Shown: piece after piece, positions 8,370-21,057 of the stretch
How positions within the stretch are numbered: the stretch's first letter is position 1
Layout of the letters: every line of letters starts with the position of its first letter
From: Thermosulfidibacter sp.
Lineage (GTDB): Bacteria; Thermosulfidibacterota; Thermosulfidibacteria; Thermosulfidibacterales; Thermosulfidibacteraceae
Direction of reading: 5' to 3'
NCBI GenBank assembly: GCA_023269715.1
Contig: JAGDVO010000004.1
Coordinates: 1-64,000 of the forward strand
Length of the DNA: 64,000 nucleotides
Notes under the pieces: model-generated
The model's input: the letters and a program-made list of their open reading frames with translations, nothing else
The model's database searches: none
Told to the model about the DNA's origin: nothing
Program-made: the position numbers and the translations under genes

Positions 8370-9496
8370 ATTCCTGTAAGTATAAAAATTACCAGTCTCA
8401 TTAATCTAGAAAACTGTAGATAATTTTCTGTAAAACTGTTCAAGAAGAGTATAAGGATTATCCAATATATTTTGTCTTTTTGTCTTTCTTTCAAAGTTCG
8501 TATGAATTTAAGAGTGAGAATCAGTCCTATTGATATCCATGCTATAGTGCCTAGAATACCAAACTTTAAACCGGCATCTAGCATTGTAAAATGGCAACCC
8601 CCATTTCTAAAGTGGCTTTGAAGATCCTTTGGGAGTTTTTCTGGTTTTACTCTGTAGTAGACTTTATCGCTAGCACAGTGTCCTAGAGGGTTTTTGATGG
8701 TTTCATCTAAACAAGCTCTTATGAGTTCTATCCTGTCTTTTATACTCTCATCTTTCTGTAGGTTGAGGAATCTACTTTTTAATGGTTCCAGCATGAATAT
8801 CATCCCTGGTATCACTAGTAGCGATAATATCATGACACCTTCTTTATAGGTCAGCTTTTTGTTGTTATTTAGAGAAACTATAAAGTACAAGAATAACACT
8901 ATTAAAACGCTTAACGTGCTCCCTCTACTACCACCTAATATAAGCACTGTTAAAAAAAGTAGTCCTAGTAGGTTGTATGCTAACTTCTGCCACTTGTTTT
9001 TCTTTTCTACCACCATAAGGGAACCTATAGATACAGCAAGAATAAGTCCAAAGTCATTTCTATTGTCGTATATTCCACTAATATCTGAGATAGTTAAGTT
9101 TTTAAATGATACTAGTGTGGATATAAACGAGACTATGATAAAGGGAATAGAAGTATATAGAAAAATTTTATCGTAATCATGTTTTGTTTTTAAGTAAATT
9201 GCAAAAAGTGTTACAATGATTATCTTAATCGTACTTTTTATAGACCCTAAGTAGTCTATATTATTCGGATTCATGATACTAAGTATATGTAAAATCAGTA
9301 TTATTGCAAGAATCGTTTGATACATATTCTGTTTTTTTACAAATTCTTTGATGTTAGGTAAGATTTTTTTGAAATTGAAAATAATAAATAATGTCGTGAT
9401 TAGGTATAATACATCACTTGCTAGTTGAAATGTAAATGCTCTTGTTTCTTCTAAAGCGTAGTTAAGTGAAAACGAAAACCATATAATTAATTCCAT
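8366..9496 (-). CDS. O-antigen polymerase/ligase-like integral membrane protein
   Basis: The 376-residue protein consists of about ten hydrophobic segments interrupted by one large soluble loop (residues about 220-310, with SRFLNLQKDESIKDRIELI and a GHCASDKVYYR stretch). This is the topology of Wzy polymerases and WaaL ligases. The segment LGGSRGSTLSVLIVLFL resembles the conserved SRgs/T loop before the large periplasmic loop in this superfamily. It probably polymerises or ligates undecaprenyl-linked glycan in the inner membrane. It overlaps the deacetylase gene by 10 bp on the same strand. Sequence alone does not separate polymerase from ligase. Confidence 0.7.
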   Translation of the reverse strand: MELIIWFSFSLNYALEETRAFTFQLASDVLYLITTLFIIFNFKKILPNIKEFVKKQNMYQTILAIILILHILSIMNPNNIDYLGSIKSTIKIIIVTLFAIYLKTKHDYDKIFLYTSIPFIIVSFISTLVSFKNLTISDISGIYDNRNDFGLILAVSIGSLMVVEKKNKWQKLAYNLLGLLFLTVLILGGSRGSTLSVLIVLFLYFIVSLNNNKKLTYKEGVMILSLLVIPGMIFMLEPLKSRFLNLQKDESIKDRIELIRACLDETIKNPLGHCASDKVYYRVKPEKLPKDLQSHFRNGGCHFTMLDAGLKFGILGTIAWISIGLILTLKFIRTLKERQKDKIYWIILILFLNSFTENYLQFSRLMRLVIFILTGI

Positions 9497-10530
9497 GCTA
9501 TCATCTTCAGTAGTTTTATGAATAATTCAATATCTTTTTTGGGTACGCTAATCCTTTCAATTTCATATATTGAAGAATTTTCTGTAATTGCTTTTTTCTT
9601 CGTTGTGTATAATGCTAGATATCCAGCTTTTTTTGCCGTTTCTATTGAAATACTGCTATATTCACCAAATGGCCAGGCTAAATGTATAATTTTCTTGTTT
9701 AATAGGCTTTCCAGCCTTTCCTTTGAGTTTACAAGATCGTTGTAGATTCTTTTTTTAGCTTCTTCCATGCTTTCTGAATAACCCTTTATTTCAATGGACT
9801 TTTGTATATCCTTTATGTTACGACCTTTTTTATATAGATCGATTATCAATTCTAATTCATATATCAGTGGTTTAGTTATATTTGTTTTGTGAAAACTGGC
9901 AAATTTGAATACAGGGAGGTAGCGATATTTTCTAACTCTATTTTCACCATAGATCTTCTTTAGCCATACATATCTACCGTATTTTTCTATTGCCACTCTA
10001 TCGCTCCACACATCTATTAGTTCCAGTGGAGCTGTAAACACTTTTATGTGTTCGTGTCCATGTGATTCGACCTTAAGATTCCCTTTTTCTATTTCCATAA
10101 GTTCTTCTTCACTCATATAATGATCCTTGTATTCACTTGTTGATACCCTGTTGCCCAGTGAATTTGGATAGGGTTGTTCTATGTCTTTTAGGGAACATTT
10201 TCCTTCCCAGTAGTCGAAGAGATTATACCTTTTGACACGTTTTTCATATATGTGAGAGGTCGAAATAAAAACTGTCGCTTTTATCCTTTCTTTTCTCAAT
10301 ATTGGTTCGACATAGGCATAGTTGCTGTAGAATCCATCATCAAAGGTTATGGCTACCTCTGGTTGCTTTGGCATACTTTTGGATAGTATTCTTTCCGCTA
10401 CAGTATCTAGATCAACTATTTTAAAGTATTCTTTTAAAAGTTTTATTTGTTTTTCAAAGTAAGTTACTTTTGGGCCGTCCAATCCACTACACGTTACATT
10501 GTGAAAGTATAGGATACATAGCGTTTTCAT
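9487..10530 (-). CDS. Polysaccharide deacetylase (CE4 family)
   Basis: The 347-residue protein has PEVAITFDDGFYSNYAYVEP, the CE4 motif 1 with catalytic Asp and metal-binding Asp. It continues with KATVFIS, a motif-2-like region VESHGHEHIK (HxxxH metal ligands in S-H-G-H-E-H) near residue 153, and HLAWPFGEYSS late in the sequence. It should remove N-acetyl groups from a glycan, here probably the surface polysaccharide made by adjacent glycosyltransferases. There is a large insertion between motifs 1 and 2 compared with minimal CE4 domains. No signal peptide is seen, so it is either cytoplasmic or exported another way. It may be co-transcribed with the polymerase gene downstream. Confidence 0.8.
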   Translation of the reverse strand: MKTLCILYFHNVTCSGLDGPKVTYFEKQIKLLKEYFKIVDLDTVAERILSKSMPKQPEVAITFDDGFYSNYAYVEPILRKERIKATVFISTSHIYEKRVKRYNLFDYWEGKCSLKDIEQPYPNSLGNRVSTSEYKDHYMSEEELMEIEKGNLKVESHGHEHIKVFTAPLELIDVWSDRVAIEKYGRYVWLKKIYGENRVRKYRYLPVFKFASFHKTNITKPLIYELELIIDLYKKGRNIKDIQKSIEIKGYSESMEEAKKRIYNDLVNSKERLESLLNKKIIHLAWPFGEYSSISIETAKKAGYLALYTTKKKAITENSSIYEIERISVPKKDIELFIKLLKMIAWN

Positions 10531-10533
10531 TTT

Positions 10534-11187
10534 TTACCTCCTCTTTGTTACTCCAACTTTGGGGCAATCGATTTCGAAAGGACACATGGAACATCTTGGT
10601 GAAACTGGGGTGCAGATCTTTTTTCCAAAAGCTACTAGGTACTTGTTTATGTTTTTCCAGTACCTTCTGGGGAGGATTTTTTTCAATTCTTCCTCGGTTT
10701 CTTTGGGAGTTTTTGTAGATATTAACCCCATTCTGTTTGATATTCTATGTACATGTGTATCAACACATATCCCATCTTTACCAAAGGCTTCCGTTATCAC
10801 CAGATTTGCAGTTTTTCTACCTATCCCCTTTATTTTTAATAACTCCTCTAGACTTTCCGGAACTTTCCCATCGTATTTTTCTATGAGGGTTCTAGCTATT
10901 TCTTTGAGGGTTTTTGCTTTGTTCTTGTAAAAACCTACAGGGTATATTATCCTTTCTAGCTCTTCATCCGGTATTTTTAGTAGATCCATGGGTTCTTTTA
11001 CCATCTTAAAAAGCCTTCTACTTGCCTCTTCTGTAACCTCATCTTTCGTTCTCAAACTCAATAGGGAGGAAACAAGGATTTTAAAAGGATTCTTATCCTT
11101 TTCTGCCATCTGAGAAACATAAGGTTCTTTGAGCTTGGAGTATATTTTATCGAGAGTTTTTAAAACTTCATCAATTTTTTTCTTCAT
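10534..11187 (-). CDS. nth: Endonuclease III, DNA glycosylase/AP lyase
   Basis: The 217-residue protein has the helix-hairpin-helix [15 protein letters not shown] near residue 115 with the catalytic Lys in the hairpin, and [14 protein letters not shown] with the catalytic Asp near 140. At the C-terminus the 4Fe-4S cluster loop C-x6-C-x2-C-x5-C ([17 protein letters not shown]) is complete. It removes oxidised pyrimidines and cleaves abasic sites in base-excision repair. It overlaps rsmE by 4 bp (ATGA type) and sits 3 bp before the deacetylase gene, so it may be co-transcribed from comF onwards. Length is normal for the family. Confidence 0.93.
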   Translation of the reverse strand: MKKKIDEVLKTLDKIYSKLKEPYVSQMAEKDKNPFKILVSSLLSLRTKDEVTEEASRRLFKMVKEPMDLLKIPDEELERIIYPVGFYKNKAKTLKEIARTLIEKYDGKVPESLEELLKIKGIGRKTANLVITEAFGKDGICVDTHVHRISNRMGLISTKTPKETEEELKKILPRRYWKNINKYLVAFGKKICTPVSPRCSMCPFEIDCPKVGVTKRR

Positions 11188-11894
11188 GGTGCCAACATAT
11201 ATCTTAATACTGAAACTATGTAAATAGCACTTGTTTCAGACCTTAAAATTACTTTTCCCAACGATACATCCTCAAATCCCTTCTCCTCAAGCAATTTAAT
11301 TTCATCTTCTTCAAATCCACCTTCTGGTCCTATTACAACGTTTATTTCTTCAGGATTAGTTGATACTATTTTTAATATTTCATCTTTTAAGCTTTTTGTG
11401 GATTTTTCCCATAATACTATCCCATTTCTTATCTTTTTAATATCTTTTAATTTTATTGGCTCTTCTATTTTTGGTAAAAGCGCTCTCCCTGATTGTTTAA
11501 TAGCCTCTTTTGCTATTCTAATAAATCTTTTTAGTTTCTTACTATTCCATCTTACTTGTACTCTCTTTGTTATAAGCGGAATTATTGAGTTTACTCCAAG
11601 TTCTGTTGTTTTCTGTATTGCGAATTCAAATTTATCATAGTTTATCAAAGCCATAAATATGTTTATTTTTACTGGTAATTCTCTATTAGTTATATCATAA
11701 ATCTCTTCAATTGTTATAGTTTTGTCTTTTATATCTATGATTCCAGTAGCTTCAAATCCCTTTCCATTTAATATAAAAATTTTCTCATTTTTCTTAATCC
11801 TTTTTACGTTGAGATGTAGAGATTCCTCTATTGGGATTTCAAGTTTCATTCCCTTTTTAAAGTCCACATCTATAAAGATTGTGATTTTACTCAT
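11184..11894 (-). CDS. rsmE: 16S rRNA m3U1498 methyltransferase RsmE
   Basis: The 236-residue SPOUT protein has an N-terminal PUA-like segment ([20 protein letters not shown]). Its C-terminal knot contains [20 protein letters not shown] and [20 protein letters not shown], the SAM-binding trefoil signature of RsmE. It methylates N3 of U1498 in 16S rRNA on the assembled 30S subunit. Its start overlaps the end of comF and its stop overlaps nth, so comF-rsmE-nth form a tight transcription unit. The gene is unusually Lys/Ile-rich (AAA, ATA codons), in line with its AT-rich surroundings. Confidence 0.92.
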   Translation of the reverse strand: MSKITIFIDVDFKKGMKLEIPIEESLHLNVKRIKKNEKIFILNGKGFEATGIIDIKDKTITIEEIYDITNRELPVKINIFMALINYDKFEFAIQKTTELGVNSIIPLITKRVQVRWNSKKLKRFIRIAKEAIKQSGRALLPKIEEPIKLKDIKKIRNGIVLWEKSTKSLKDEILKIVSTNPEEINVVIGPEGGFEEDEIKLLEEKGFEDVSLGKVILRSETSAIYIVSVLRYMLAP

Positions 11895-12610
11895 TTTACC
11901 GTAGCTCTTGCTATAGTAATAGCGATTATTCTTACGTGTGGATTTAAGTTTTTTACTTTTTTTGAAACTTCGTTTACAGTAGCCATTGTTGTTATTACAT
12001 CATCTACAATTATCAAATTCTTAAATGGAATTTTTGTTTTACAAGAGAAAGAGTCCTTTATGCTCTTTATTCTTTCTTCTCTTGTGAGTCCCTTTTGGCT
12101 TGGTGTTAATTTTTCCTTTGTTATTATTCCGTCCACAAATCTATAGCCTGTTAACTTACTTATCATTTTTGCTATTTCGAGTGTATGGTCGTTTCCCCTT
12201 TTTAAGACTTTTAAAGGATGGTTTGGTACCCTTGTTAGTACCGTTTCTGCTGGTGAGAGGTAATCCATAATTTCGAGTTTTTTAGGAAGATATTTTTCTA
12301 AGAGTTCTTTAAGTGCCTTTTTGGCCTTTAAACTACCCTTTTCTTTGAGATTTATTATAACTGGTGAAATTTTTTCATACGTGAATAGACTTATTATCAA
12401 GTCAGGCACCACTTCTTCTAAAAGGCAATTTTCACAAAAGGGTACATGGTTTTTCTTTGAAGGGTAACCGCACTTTAGACACTGCCACGTTATTGGAATT
12501 ATCTTTTCCTTGCAATCGTCGCATATGGCGTTCAGACCTTTTTTGCATATGACACATTTTTCGGGGAAGAGAGTATTTAAAAATCTCCCAAGAAATTGTA
12601 GAATCTCCAT
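11891..12610 (-). CDS. comF: ComF-family phosphoribosyltransferase-like protein
   Basis: The 239-residue protein begins with two zinc-finger-like pairs, CVICKKGLNAICDDC and CLKCGYP followed by CENC. It ends in a PRTase fold with the PRPP loop NLIIVDDVITTMATVNEV. ComF proteins are needed for natural transformation in Gram-positive and Gram-negative bacteria and interact with helicase/primosome proteins; enzymatic activity is not shown. In the PRPP loop the usual T-G-A/S-T after VDDV is replaced by T-T-M-A-T. I take ATG 12610 rather than 12646 because the MEILQFLGRFLNTLFPEKC start matches the family. Divergent promoter region with the next gene is only about 40 bp. Confidence 0.85.
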   Translation of the reverse strand: MEILQFLGRFLNTLFPEKCVICKKGLNAICDDCKEKIIPITWQCLKCGYPSKKNHVPFCENCLLEEVVPDLIISLFTYEKISPVIINLKEKGSLKAKKALKELLEKYLPKKLEIMDYLSPAETVLTRVPNHPLKVLKRGNDHTLEIAKMISKLTGYRFVDGIITKEKLTPSQKGLTREERIKSIKDSFSCKTKIPFKNLIIVDDVITTMATVNEVSKKVKNLNPHVRIIAITIARATVK

Positions 12611-12648
12611 ACGTATTAAATAAGAATAAGTGAGACGATTTTGCAATA

Positions 12649-13533
12649 ATGTTGCAGTATATCAAAAGAAAACTGAGAAAAAAACGTGAAAAGTTAGAAG
12701 AGTGGTATTGCGAAAAAAAATACGAACTGTACCATTATTTTTCGAATCGCACTCTCGAAGGTAGAACCTATAACGATAGGGAACTGATAGTTTCTTTAAC
12801 GAGCTATCCCAGGAGATTTGGTAAGTTACATATAATTATAGAGTCTCTTATGCGGCAAGTTTTAGAGCCTACAAGAATTGTACTATGGTTAGCAAAGGAG
12901 GAAGTGAGAGGTTTAGAAGAACTTCCAGCTAGCGTTAGAAAATATGTCGGTAGGGGCCTTGTTGTCAAGTTTATAGATAGGAACTATAGGTCTTACAACA
13001 AACTCGTCCATGCTATAAGGGAGTATCCTGATTCTATAATAGTTACTGTTGACGATGACACTATCTATTTTGAGGAGTTTCTGAAGGGACTCTATGAAAA
13101 ATGGTTGCTCTTTCCCAATTGCGTTATAGCGTATGCATGCAGAGTAATGGTTATGAAAAGTTCCAGGGAGTTTTTACCATATAGAGATTGGCCATTTGCT
13201 GATTTTGAAGGGCCTTCGTACAGATTATTTCCACTTGGTTATTCTGGTATTCTCTACCCACCTAACAGTTTGCATGAGGATGTGTTGAGGTCTGATCTCT
13301 TTATGGAACTTGCACCTTATAATGATGATGCTTGGTTCAAGGCTATGGCTTTACTTAGGGGTACAAAAACTGTTATGGTTTATGGAGATGCTATAGAATT
13401 TCCAACTATAAGAAGTGTTGATAGAATAGGCTTACACAGTATCAATGTAAAAGGGAATTTAAATGATGTGCAGATAAAAAGGATATTCGACTATTACGAT
13501 CTGTACCCTATCTTGGATGGGGAGAATGGATAA
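12649..13533 (+). CDS. Putative glycosyltransferase (GT2-like, DDD motif)
   Basis: This 294-residue protein has a basic, coiled-coil-like N-terminus (RKLRKKREKLEEWYCEKKYE), then LIVSLTSYPRRFGKLHIIIE and SLMRQVLEPTRIVLWL. ESLMRQ and the TSYPxR start are characteristic of a family of uncharacterised GT-A enzymes. The metal site is IIVTVDDDTIYFEEF (DDD) near residue 138, and an acidic PYNDDAWFKAMAL segment follows. It probably belongs functionally to the polysaccharide genes on its left, although it is now head of the forward operon that continues into tRNA-modification and nucleotide genes. The donor is unknown. Confidence 0.65.
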   Translation: MLQYIKRKLRKKREKLEEWYCEKKYELYHYFSNRTLEGRTYNDRELIVSLTSYPRRFGKLHIIIESLMRQVLEPTRIVLWLAKEEVRGLEELPASVRKYVGRGLVVKFIDRNYRSYNKLVHAIREYPDSIIVTVDDDTIYFEEFLKGLYEKWLLFPNCVIAYACRVMVMKSSREFLPYRDWPFADFEGPSYRLFPLGYSGILYPPNSLHEDVLRSDLFMELAPYNDDAWFKAMALLRGTKTVMVYGDAIEFPTIRSVDRIGLHSINVKGNLNDVQIKRIFDYYDLYPILDGENG

Positions 13534-14263
13534 GGTCGAAAGGATAATGTCGAGATTTGTGGGAAGGGCTATACATGGGTATGATATGCTAAAGGAGGGG
13601 GATAGGGTAATTGCTGCAGTATCTGGTGGTTCTGATAGCTTAGCTATGCTATACTGGCTTTCTGAGTGGAAAAGAAGATTAGGTTTTGGTTTTGACCTTA
13701 TCGCTATAAATCTTATGTTAGACTTTGGTATGATGAGCAACAAAGAAGAATTGAAAGCCTATTGTAGTAGTTTAGGCGTCTCCTTGGAGATTGTAAAGGT
13801 CAATCCACATGAGGTCATAGATCCTTCGAATCCCTGTTATACCTGTTCCCGTTATCGTAGAATCAGTCTTTTTAGGTACGCAGAGAAACATGGTTTTAAT
13901 AAGATTGCACTTGGACATAATAGAGACGATCTTGTGGTGACTTTTTTTATGAACATGATGTTTCACGGTGAGATTGCGACACTGAAACCTGTGCAATCCA
14001 TGTTTTCTGGTAGATTCGAGATAATAAGACCACTTATATTTTTAAGGAAGGAGACAATAAGGAAATGGCTTAGGTCAAGAGGAATTAAAGAGATTTTAGA
14101 TTACTGCCCATATAAGTACGAAACTTATAGAAAAAAAGTGGAAGATATTCTCTTTAACGTTATCTATCCTATAAACGAAAAAGTGAGAAATAACATATTT
14201 AAAGCCATATTTAACGTGAAAAAAGAATTTTTGCCAGAAAAGCCAAAACACGGGAGGTTCTGA
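13526..14263 (+). CDS. TtcA-like tRNA 2-thiocytidine/thiouridine PP-loop enzyme
   Basis: The 245-residue protein has the PP-loop AAVSGGSDSLAML near residue 35 for ATP adenylation. CYTCSRYRR (a CxxC pair) near residue 108 and a later DYCPYKYETY cysteine complete the pattern of TtcA/TtuA-type enzymes, where these cysteines hold an Fe-S cluster or accept sulfur. GHNRDDLVVTFFMNMMFHGE is the conserved substrate-side motif. It probably thiolates a tRNA base; TtcA (C32) is most likely, but TtuA-like (T54, common in thermophiles) is possible. Start ATG 13526 follows GGGGAGA and overlaps the previous stop by 8 bp. It is linked by ATGA overlap to the next gene. Confidence 0.8.
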   Translation: MDKVERIMSRFVGRAIHGYDMLKEGDRVIAAVSGGSDSLAMLYWLSEWKRRLGFGFDLIAINLMLDFGMMSNKEELKAYCSSLGVSLEIVKVNPHEVIDPSNPCYTCSRYRRISLFRYAEKHGFNKIALGHNRDDLVVTFFMNMMFHGEIATLKPVQSMFSGRFEIIRPLIFLRKETIRKWLRSRGIKEILDYCPYKYETYRKKVEDILFNVIYPINEKVRNNIFKAIFNVKKEFLPEKPKHGRF

Positions 14264-15325
14264 TGAGTGTAAAGGATTTTGCTACTTATGATATAGATAA
14301 AAGTTACTACTGGAATTTTGAAAACGGACCAGTTTATAAAGGTGAGTTTCCGAAAAATCTCAAGAAGAAACCAGTTAGGATATGGGATAGAGTTTTGGAT
14401 TTTCCTATTTTTATTCCTGCAGGACTTCTTTTAAACGGAAATTGGGTTCTGTTTTATGAAAGGATGGGTTTTTCCGGACTCGTCTACAAAACTGTGAGAA
14501 CAAAAGAACATCCTGCTCATCCCATGCCGAACTGTCTGTTTGTAAAGACTGACATCTTTGATCCTTACAATATCCCTGATTTTGTCCATGCGCCCTATAA
14601 CTATGAACCCGATAGTGTTGAAGAGATTACAATAACTAATTCCTTCGGTATGCCATCCAGAGAGCCCAACTGGTGGCAGATGGATATAGATAATATTAAG
14701 GACAAGCTATCAGAAAATACACTCCTTATAGTAAGTGGAGTTGGTACGAGTAATGCCTCTTCTGATCTATTGAGCGATTTCCTCAGAGTGGCTTCTATGA
14801 TAGCGGAACTTGAAAGGGTAGATGCTGTGGAACTTAATTTTTCCTGTCCTAATGTGAAAGGTGAAGAGAGTATGATTTATACTGATCCAGATATATCAGG
14901 GGATATAGCAAGGAGAGTTAGAAAAGTTATAAAGGGGAAACCTCTGATTATTAAGATAGGGCTGCTCCTTGGGGAAAATCTTAAAAGATTCGTAAAAGCT
15001 GTAGGTCCCTTTGTGGAAGCTATAAGTGGTATAAATTCTGTTTCTTTAAGAGTTTTAAGGCCCGATGGCTTACCAGCTTTGGGGCCTGAAAGGTCAAAAA
15101 GTGGAGTTTGTGGCTTTGCACTTATCGAGTGTACGAAAGTTTTTGTAAGGGAGTTGGTGAAACTCAGGAAAGAATTTAAGATGGATTGGTACATACTTGC
15201 TACAGGAGGTGTAACTAATAGCGATGGATTTAAGGTTTTGATGGAAGAGGGAGCGGATCTTGTTGGTAGCTGTGTGGGGGCTATGTTTGATCCGCTACTT
15301 GCAGTAAAAATAAGGGGTGTAGAAG

Positions 15326-15351
<26 letters not shown>
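14263..15351 (+). CDS. Dihydroorotate dehydrogenase-like FMN TIM-barrel protein
   Basis: The 362-residue protein has the DHOD signatures IFIPAGLLLNGNWVLFYE, then VELNFSCPNVKG (active-site Ser/Cys loop) and ATGGVTNSDGFKVLMEEGAD with GSCVGAMFDP (FMN phosphate site). It should oxidise dihydroorotate or a related dihydropyrimidine using FMN. However, the N-terminal 45 residues and the region around MPNCLFVKTDIFDPYN differ from canonical PyrD. The gene is not near other pyrimidine genes, so it may be a paralogue with another substrate. The ATG overlaps the previous TGA (ATGA), and its end overlaps the next start by 26 bp. No membrane-anchoring helix of class 2 DHODs is present. Confidence 0.65.
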
Positions 15352-18319
<2,968 letters not shown>

Positions 18320-18323
<4 letters not shown>

Positions 18324-19159
18324 AGGTTGATAGTAAAATAGATGTGTGTTTTTGTAGGATAGATATAGGTTTTCTAGTTGTACCCTTTGCTGTTGGAATA
18401 GTTGAAAATGTATCGTTGGGAGATTTTGTAGTTGTTGAGACAGAAGTCGGAGAGGTACTTGCCTATGTCTTGAAGGGACCTGTGAGTATTAACCCAGATG
18501 AACTAGGTATTCCTGTTGAAGAAATACAACCAATCTTAAGAATTGCTACAGATGAGGATATAAGAAGACATAATGAGAATCTTCTGCTTGAAGGAGAAGC
18601 TTTTAAGTTTTGTAAAGAAAGGATAAAGCACCACAATCTGCCCATGAAACTACTGAGGGTCAAAAGTTCTCTGGATAGAAAAAGAATAATGTTTTTCTTC
18701 TGTTCAGAGACAAGGGTGGATTTTAGAGCTTTAGTTAGGGACCTTGCAAGAAAGTATAGAACTAGAATAGAGATGCGTCAGATAGGTGTGAGAGATGGTG
18801 CGAAGATGGTGGGGGGGCTTGGGCCCTGTGGTCAGGAGATATGCTGTAGGAGGTTCCTGAATAAATTCGAATCTATTTCCGTTAGAATGGCCAAAGATCA
18901 GTATCTTATGCTTAATCCTTCGAAGATATCTGGTCTTTGTGGTAGATTAATGTGCTGTTTATCGTTTGAACTTGACGTTTACCTCGATCTTGCGAAGGAT
19001 TTTCCGGAAGTGGGCGAAAAGGTTAAAACTCTACAGGGCATAGAGGGTGAGGTTGTTAGTGCCAACATAATAGATAGGACGGTTATAATATCTATAGGTG
19101 AAAGAAAGGGGCAAATGGTTGTTAGTGTAGATGAAATTATAAGGGAGGCTAAAACATGA
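18320..19159 (+). CDS. ricT: PSP1-family protein (RicT/YaaT)
   Basis: The 279-residue protein contains the PSP1 C-terminal domain: KVDSKIDVCFCRIDIGFLVV N-terminus, RVDFRALVRDLARKYRTRIE, VGGLGPCGQEICCRRFL and CGRLMCCLSFELDVYLDL. The clustered cysteines fit the Fe-S cluster reported for the RicAFT complex, which in Bacillus affects RNA maturation through RNase Y. In this genome it is coupled between holB and metG with 4-bp overlaps. No RicA or RicF homologue is seen in this window. Any direct role in RNA decay here is inference. Confidence 0.87.
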
Positions 19160-21057
19160 AAAAATTCTACATAACTACACCCATTTACTACGTGAATGAT
19201 ATTCCCCATGTGGGTCATGCCTATACCACAATCGCAGCTGATGTGATGGCGAGATATAAAAGAGTAAAGGGATACGATGTGTTTTTTCTTACTGGTACGG
19301 ATGAACATGGTCAGAAGATAGAAAAGGCAGCTAGATCTATGGGTCTTGCACCTAAGGAACTGGCCGATAAGGTGGTGGTAAACTTTAAGAAGCTCTGGGA
19401 GAGGTTAGGTATAGGCTATTCTCATTTCATAAGAACTACAGATTTTTACCATGAAGAAGGGGTTTCAAGGATTTTTGAGATGCTTTATAAGAAGGGTGAT
19501 ATATATCTCGGAGAGTACGAAGGATGGTACTGTGTTCCCTGTGAAACTTTTTGGGCTGAAAGTCAGTTGGGCTCGGGTAATGTTTGTCCGGATTGTGGTA
19601 GACCCGTAGAAAAGCTGAAGGAAAAGAGCTACTTTTTTAGGTTGTCGGCTTATCAGGATAGATTGCTAGAGTTTTACGAAAAGAATCCCGATTTTGTCAG
19701 ACCTCAAGGTAGGATGAACGAGATAGTGTCTTTCGTTAAAAGAGGACTTGAGGATATTTCTGTTTCTAGGACTACGTTTAAATGGGGAATTCCAGTACCT
19801 TTTGATAAAAGCCACGTTATATATGTTTGGTTCGACGCGCTCTTTAACTACGTTACCGGAATAGGATACGGTTGGGATGAGGAGAAGTTTAAAAAATACT
19901 GGCCAGCTGATATTCACTTTATAGGTAAGGATATATTGAGATTCCATGCTATATATTGGCCTGCTTTTCTTATGGCTTGTGGACTTGAGCCTCCTCGACG
20001 GATTTTCGCTCATGGATGGTGGACTGTTGAAGGGAGGAAGATGTCAAAATCCTTGAGAAATATTGTGGATCCAAATAAGTTGATAGATCAGTTCGGTGCT
20101 GATGTGGTAAGATATTTCTTGATGAGAGAGGTTCCCTTTGGTTTGGATGGGGATTTCTCTCACAAGGCTCTTGTTACAAGGATTAACAGTGAACTTGCTA
20201 ATGATCTCGGTAACCTTTTCCACAGGGTTATAGCGATGACGGAAAGATATTTTAAAGGTACAGTACCTCCGTATTTTGAGGGTTCTAATGAGGTAAGAAC
20301 AAAGGTGAATGAGACCTTGAGGGAATATGAAGAAGCCATGGAAAATCAAGCATTTAGTAGAGCTCTAGAAGCTACTTTTAATCTGGTTAGGTATGCTAAT
20401 AGGTATGTGGATACTAAAGCTCCCTGGGAATTGTATAAAAGCGGTAAGTTAGAAGAGTTAGGCGAGGTTCTATACGAGTTGTTAGAGATTATGAGGATTA
20501 CTGCTATCTTATGTTATCCCTTTATGCCATTAAAGAGCCGAGAGATGTTTAAAAAGCTAGGCGTAGATAAAGTTGAGCCGGAAGAGGAGGACTTCAACTG
20601 GGGTGGTTTAAAGGGTGGTGAAAGGGTTGCAAAGGGAGATCCTCTTTTTGTTAGAGTGGATGAGGAGGAGGTTCTAGGTAAGGTTCTGAAGGAGATTGAA
20701 GACGCTGAAAAAGAGGAAAAGGAAGAGATGGAAGAGTTTGTTAGCATTGAGGATTTCGTCAAGCTGAAGTTGGTAGTTGCTGAGGTGATCGAGGCCGAGA
20801 GAGTTAAAAATAGCAGTAAGCTTATAAAGCTTATACTTAACATTGGTAATGAGAGGAGAACGGTCGTTGCAGGTATAGGAGGTAGTTATGAACCTTCCGA
20901 GCTTGTTGGAAAGAAGGTTATTTACTTTTCAAATCTGAAGCCAAAGAAGATAAGGGGAATAGAATCTCAGGGTATGATACTTGCTGCAGGAAACGAAGAG
21001 AGGATATACCTACCGATTTTGCCGGAGGATACACCAGTTGGTTCCCCTGTTAAATAG
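19156..21057 (+). CDS. metG: Methionyl-tRNA synthetase with C-terminal tRNA-binding domain
   Basis: The 633-residue class I synthetase has the HIGH-like IPHVGHAYTTIAADVMARY near residue 15, a zinc knuckle CVPCETFWAE with CPDCGRP, the KMSKS loop GRKMSKSLRNIVDP near 296, and an anticodon-binding helical domain. Residues 530-633 form an EMAP-II/Trbp111-type OB domain (LKLVVAEVIEAERVKNSSKL and GIESQGMILAAGNEE) that aids tRNA binding or dimerisation. A glutamate-rich linker (about 500-530) joins the parts. It overlaps ricT by 4 bp and tatD by 20 bp. Confidence 0.96.
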   Translation: MKKFYITTPIYYVNDIPHVGHAYTTIAADVMARYKRVKGYDVFFLTGTDEHGQKIEKAARSMGLAPKELADKVVVNFKKLWERLGIGYSHFIRTTDFYHEEGVSRIFEMLYKKGDIYLGEYEGWYCVPCETFWAESQLGSGNVCPDCGRPVEKLKEKSYFFRLSAYQDRLLEFYEKNPDFVRPQGRMNEIVSFVKRGLEDISVSRTTFKWGIPVPFDKSHVIYVWFDALFNYVTGIGYGWDEEKFKKYWPADIHFIGKDILRFHAIYWPAFLMACGLEPPRRIFAHGWWTVEGRKMSKSLRNIVDPNKLIDQFGADVVRYFLMREVPFGLDGDFSHKALVTRINSELANDLGNLFHRVIAMTERYFKGTVPPYFEGSNEVRTKVNETLREYEEAMENQAFSRALEATFNLVRYANRYVDTKAPWELYKSGKLEELGEVLYELLEIMRITAILCYPFMPLKSREMFKKLGVDKVEPEEEDFNWGGLKGGERVAKGDPLFVRVDEEEVLGKVLKEIEDAEKEEKEEMEEFVSIEDFVKLKLVVAEVIEAERVKNSSKLIKLILNIGNERRTVVAGIGGSYEPSELVGKKVIYFSNLKPKKIRGIESQGMILAAGNEERIYLPILPEDTPVGSPVK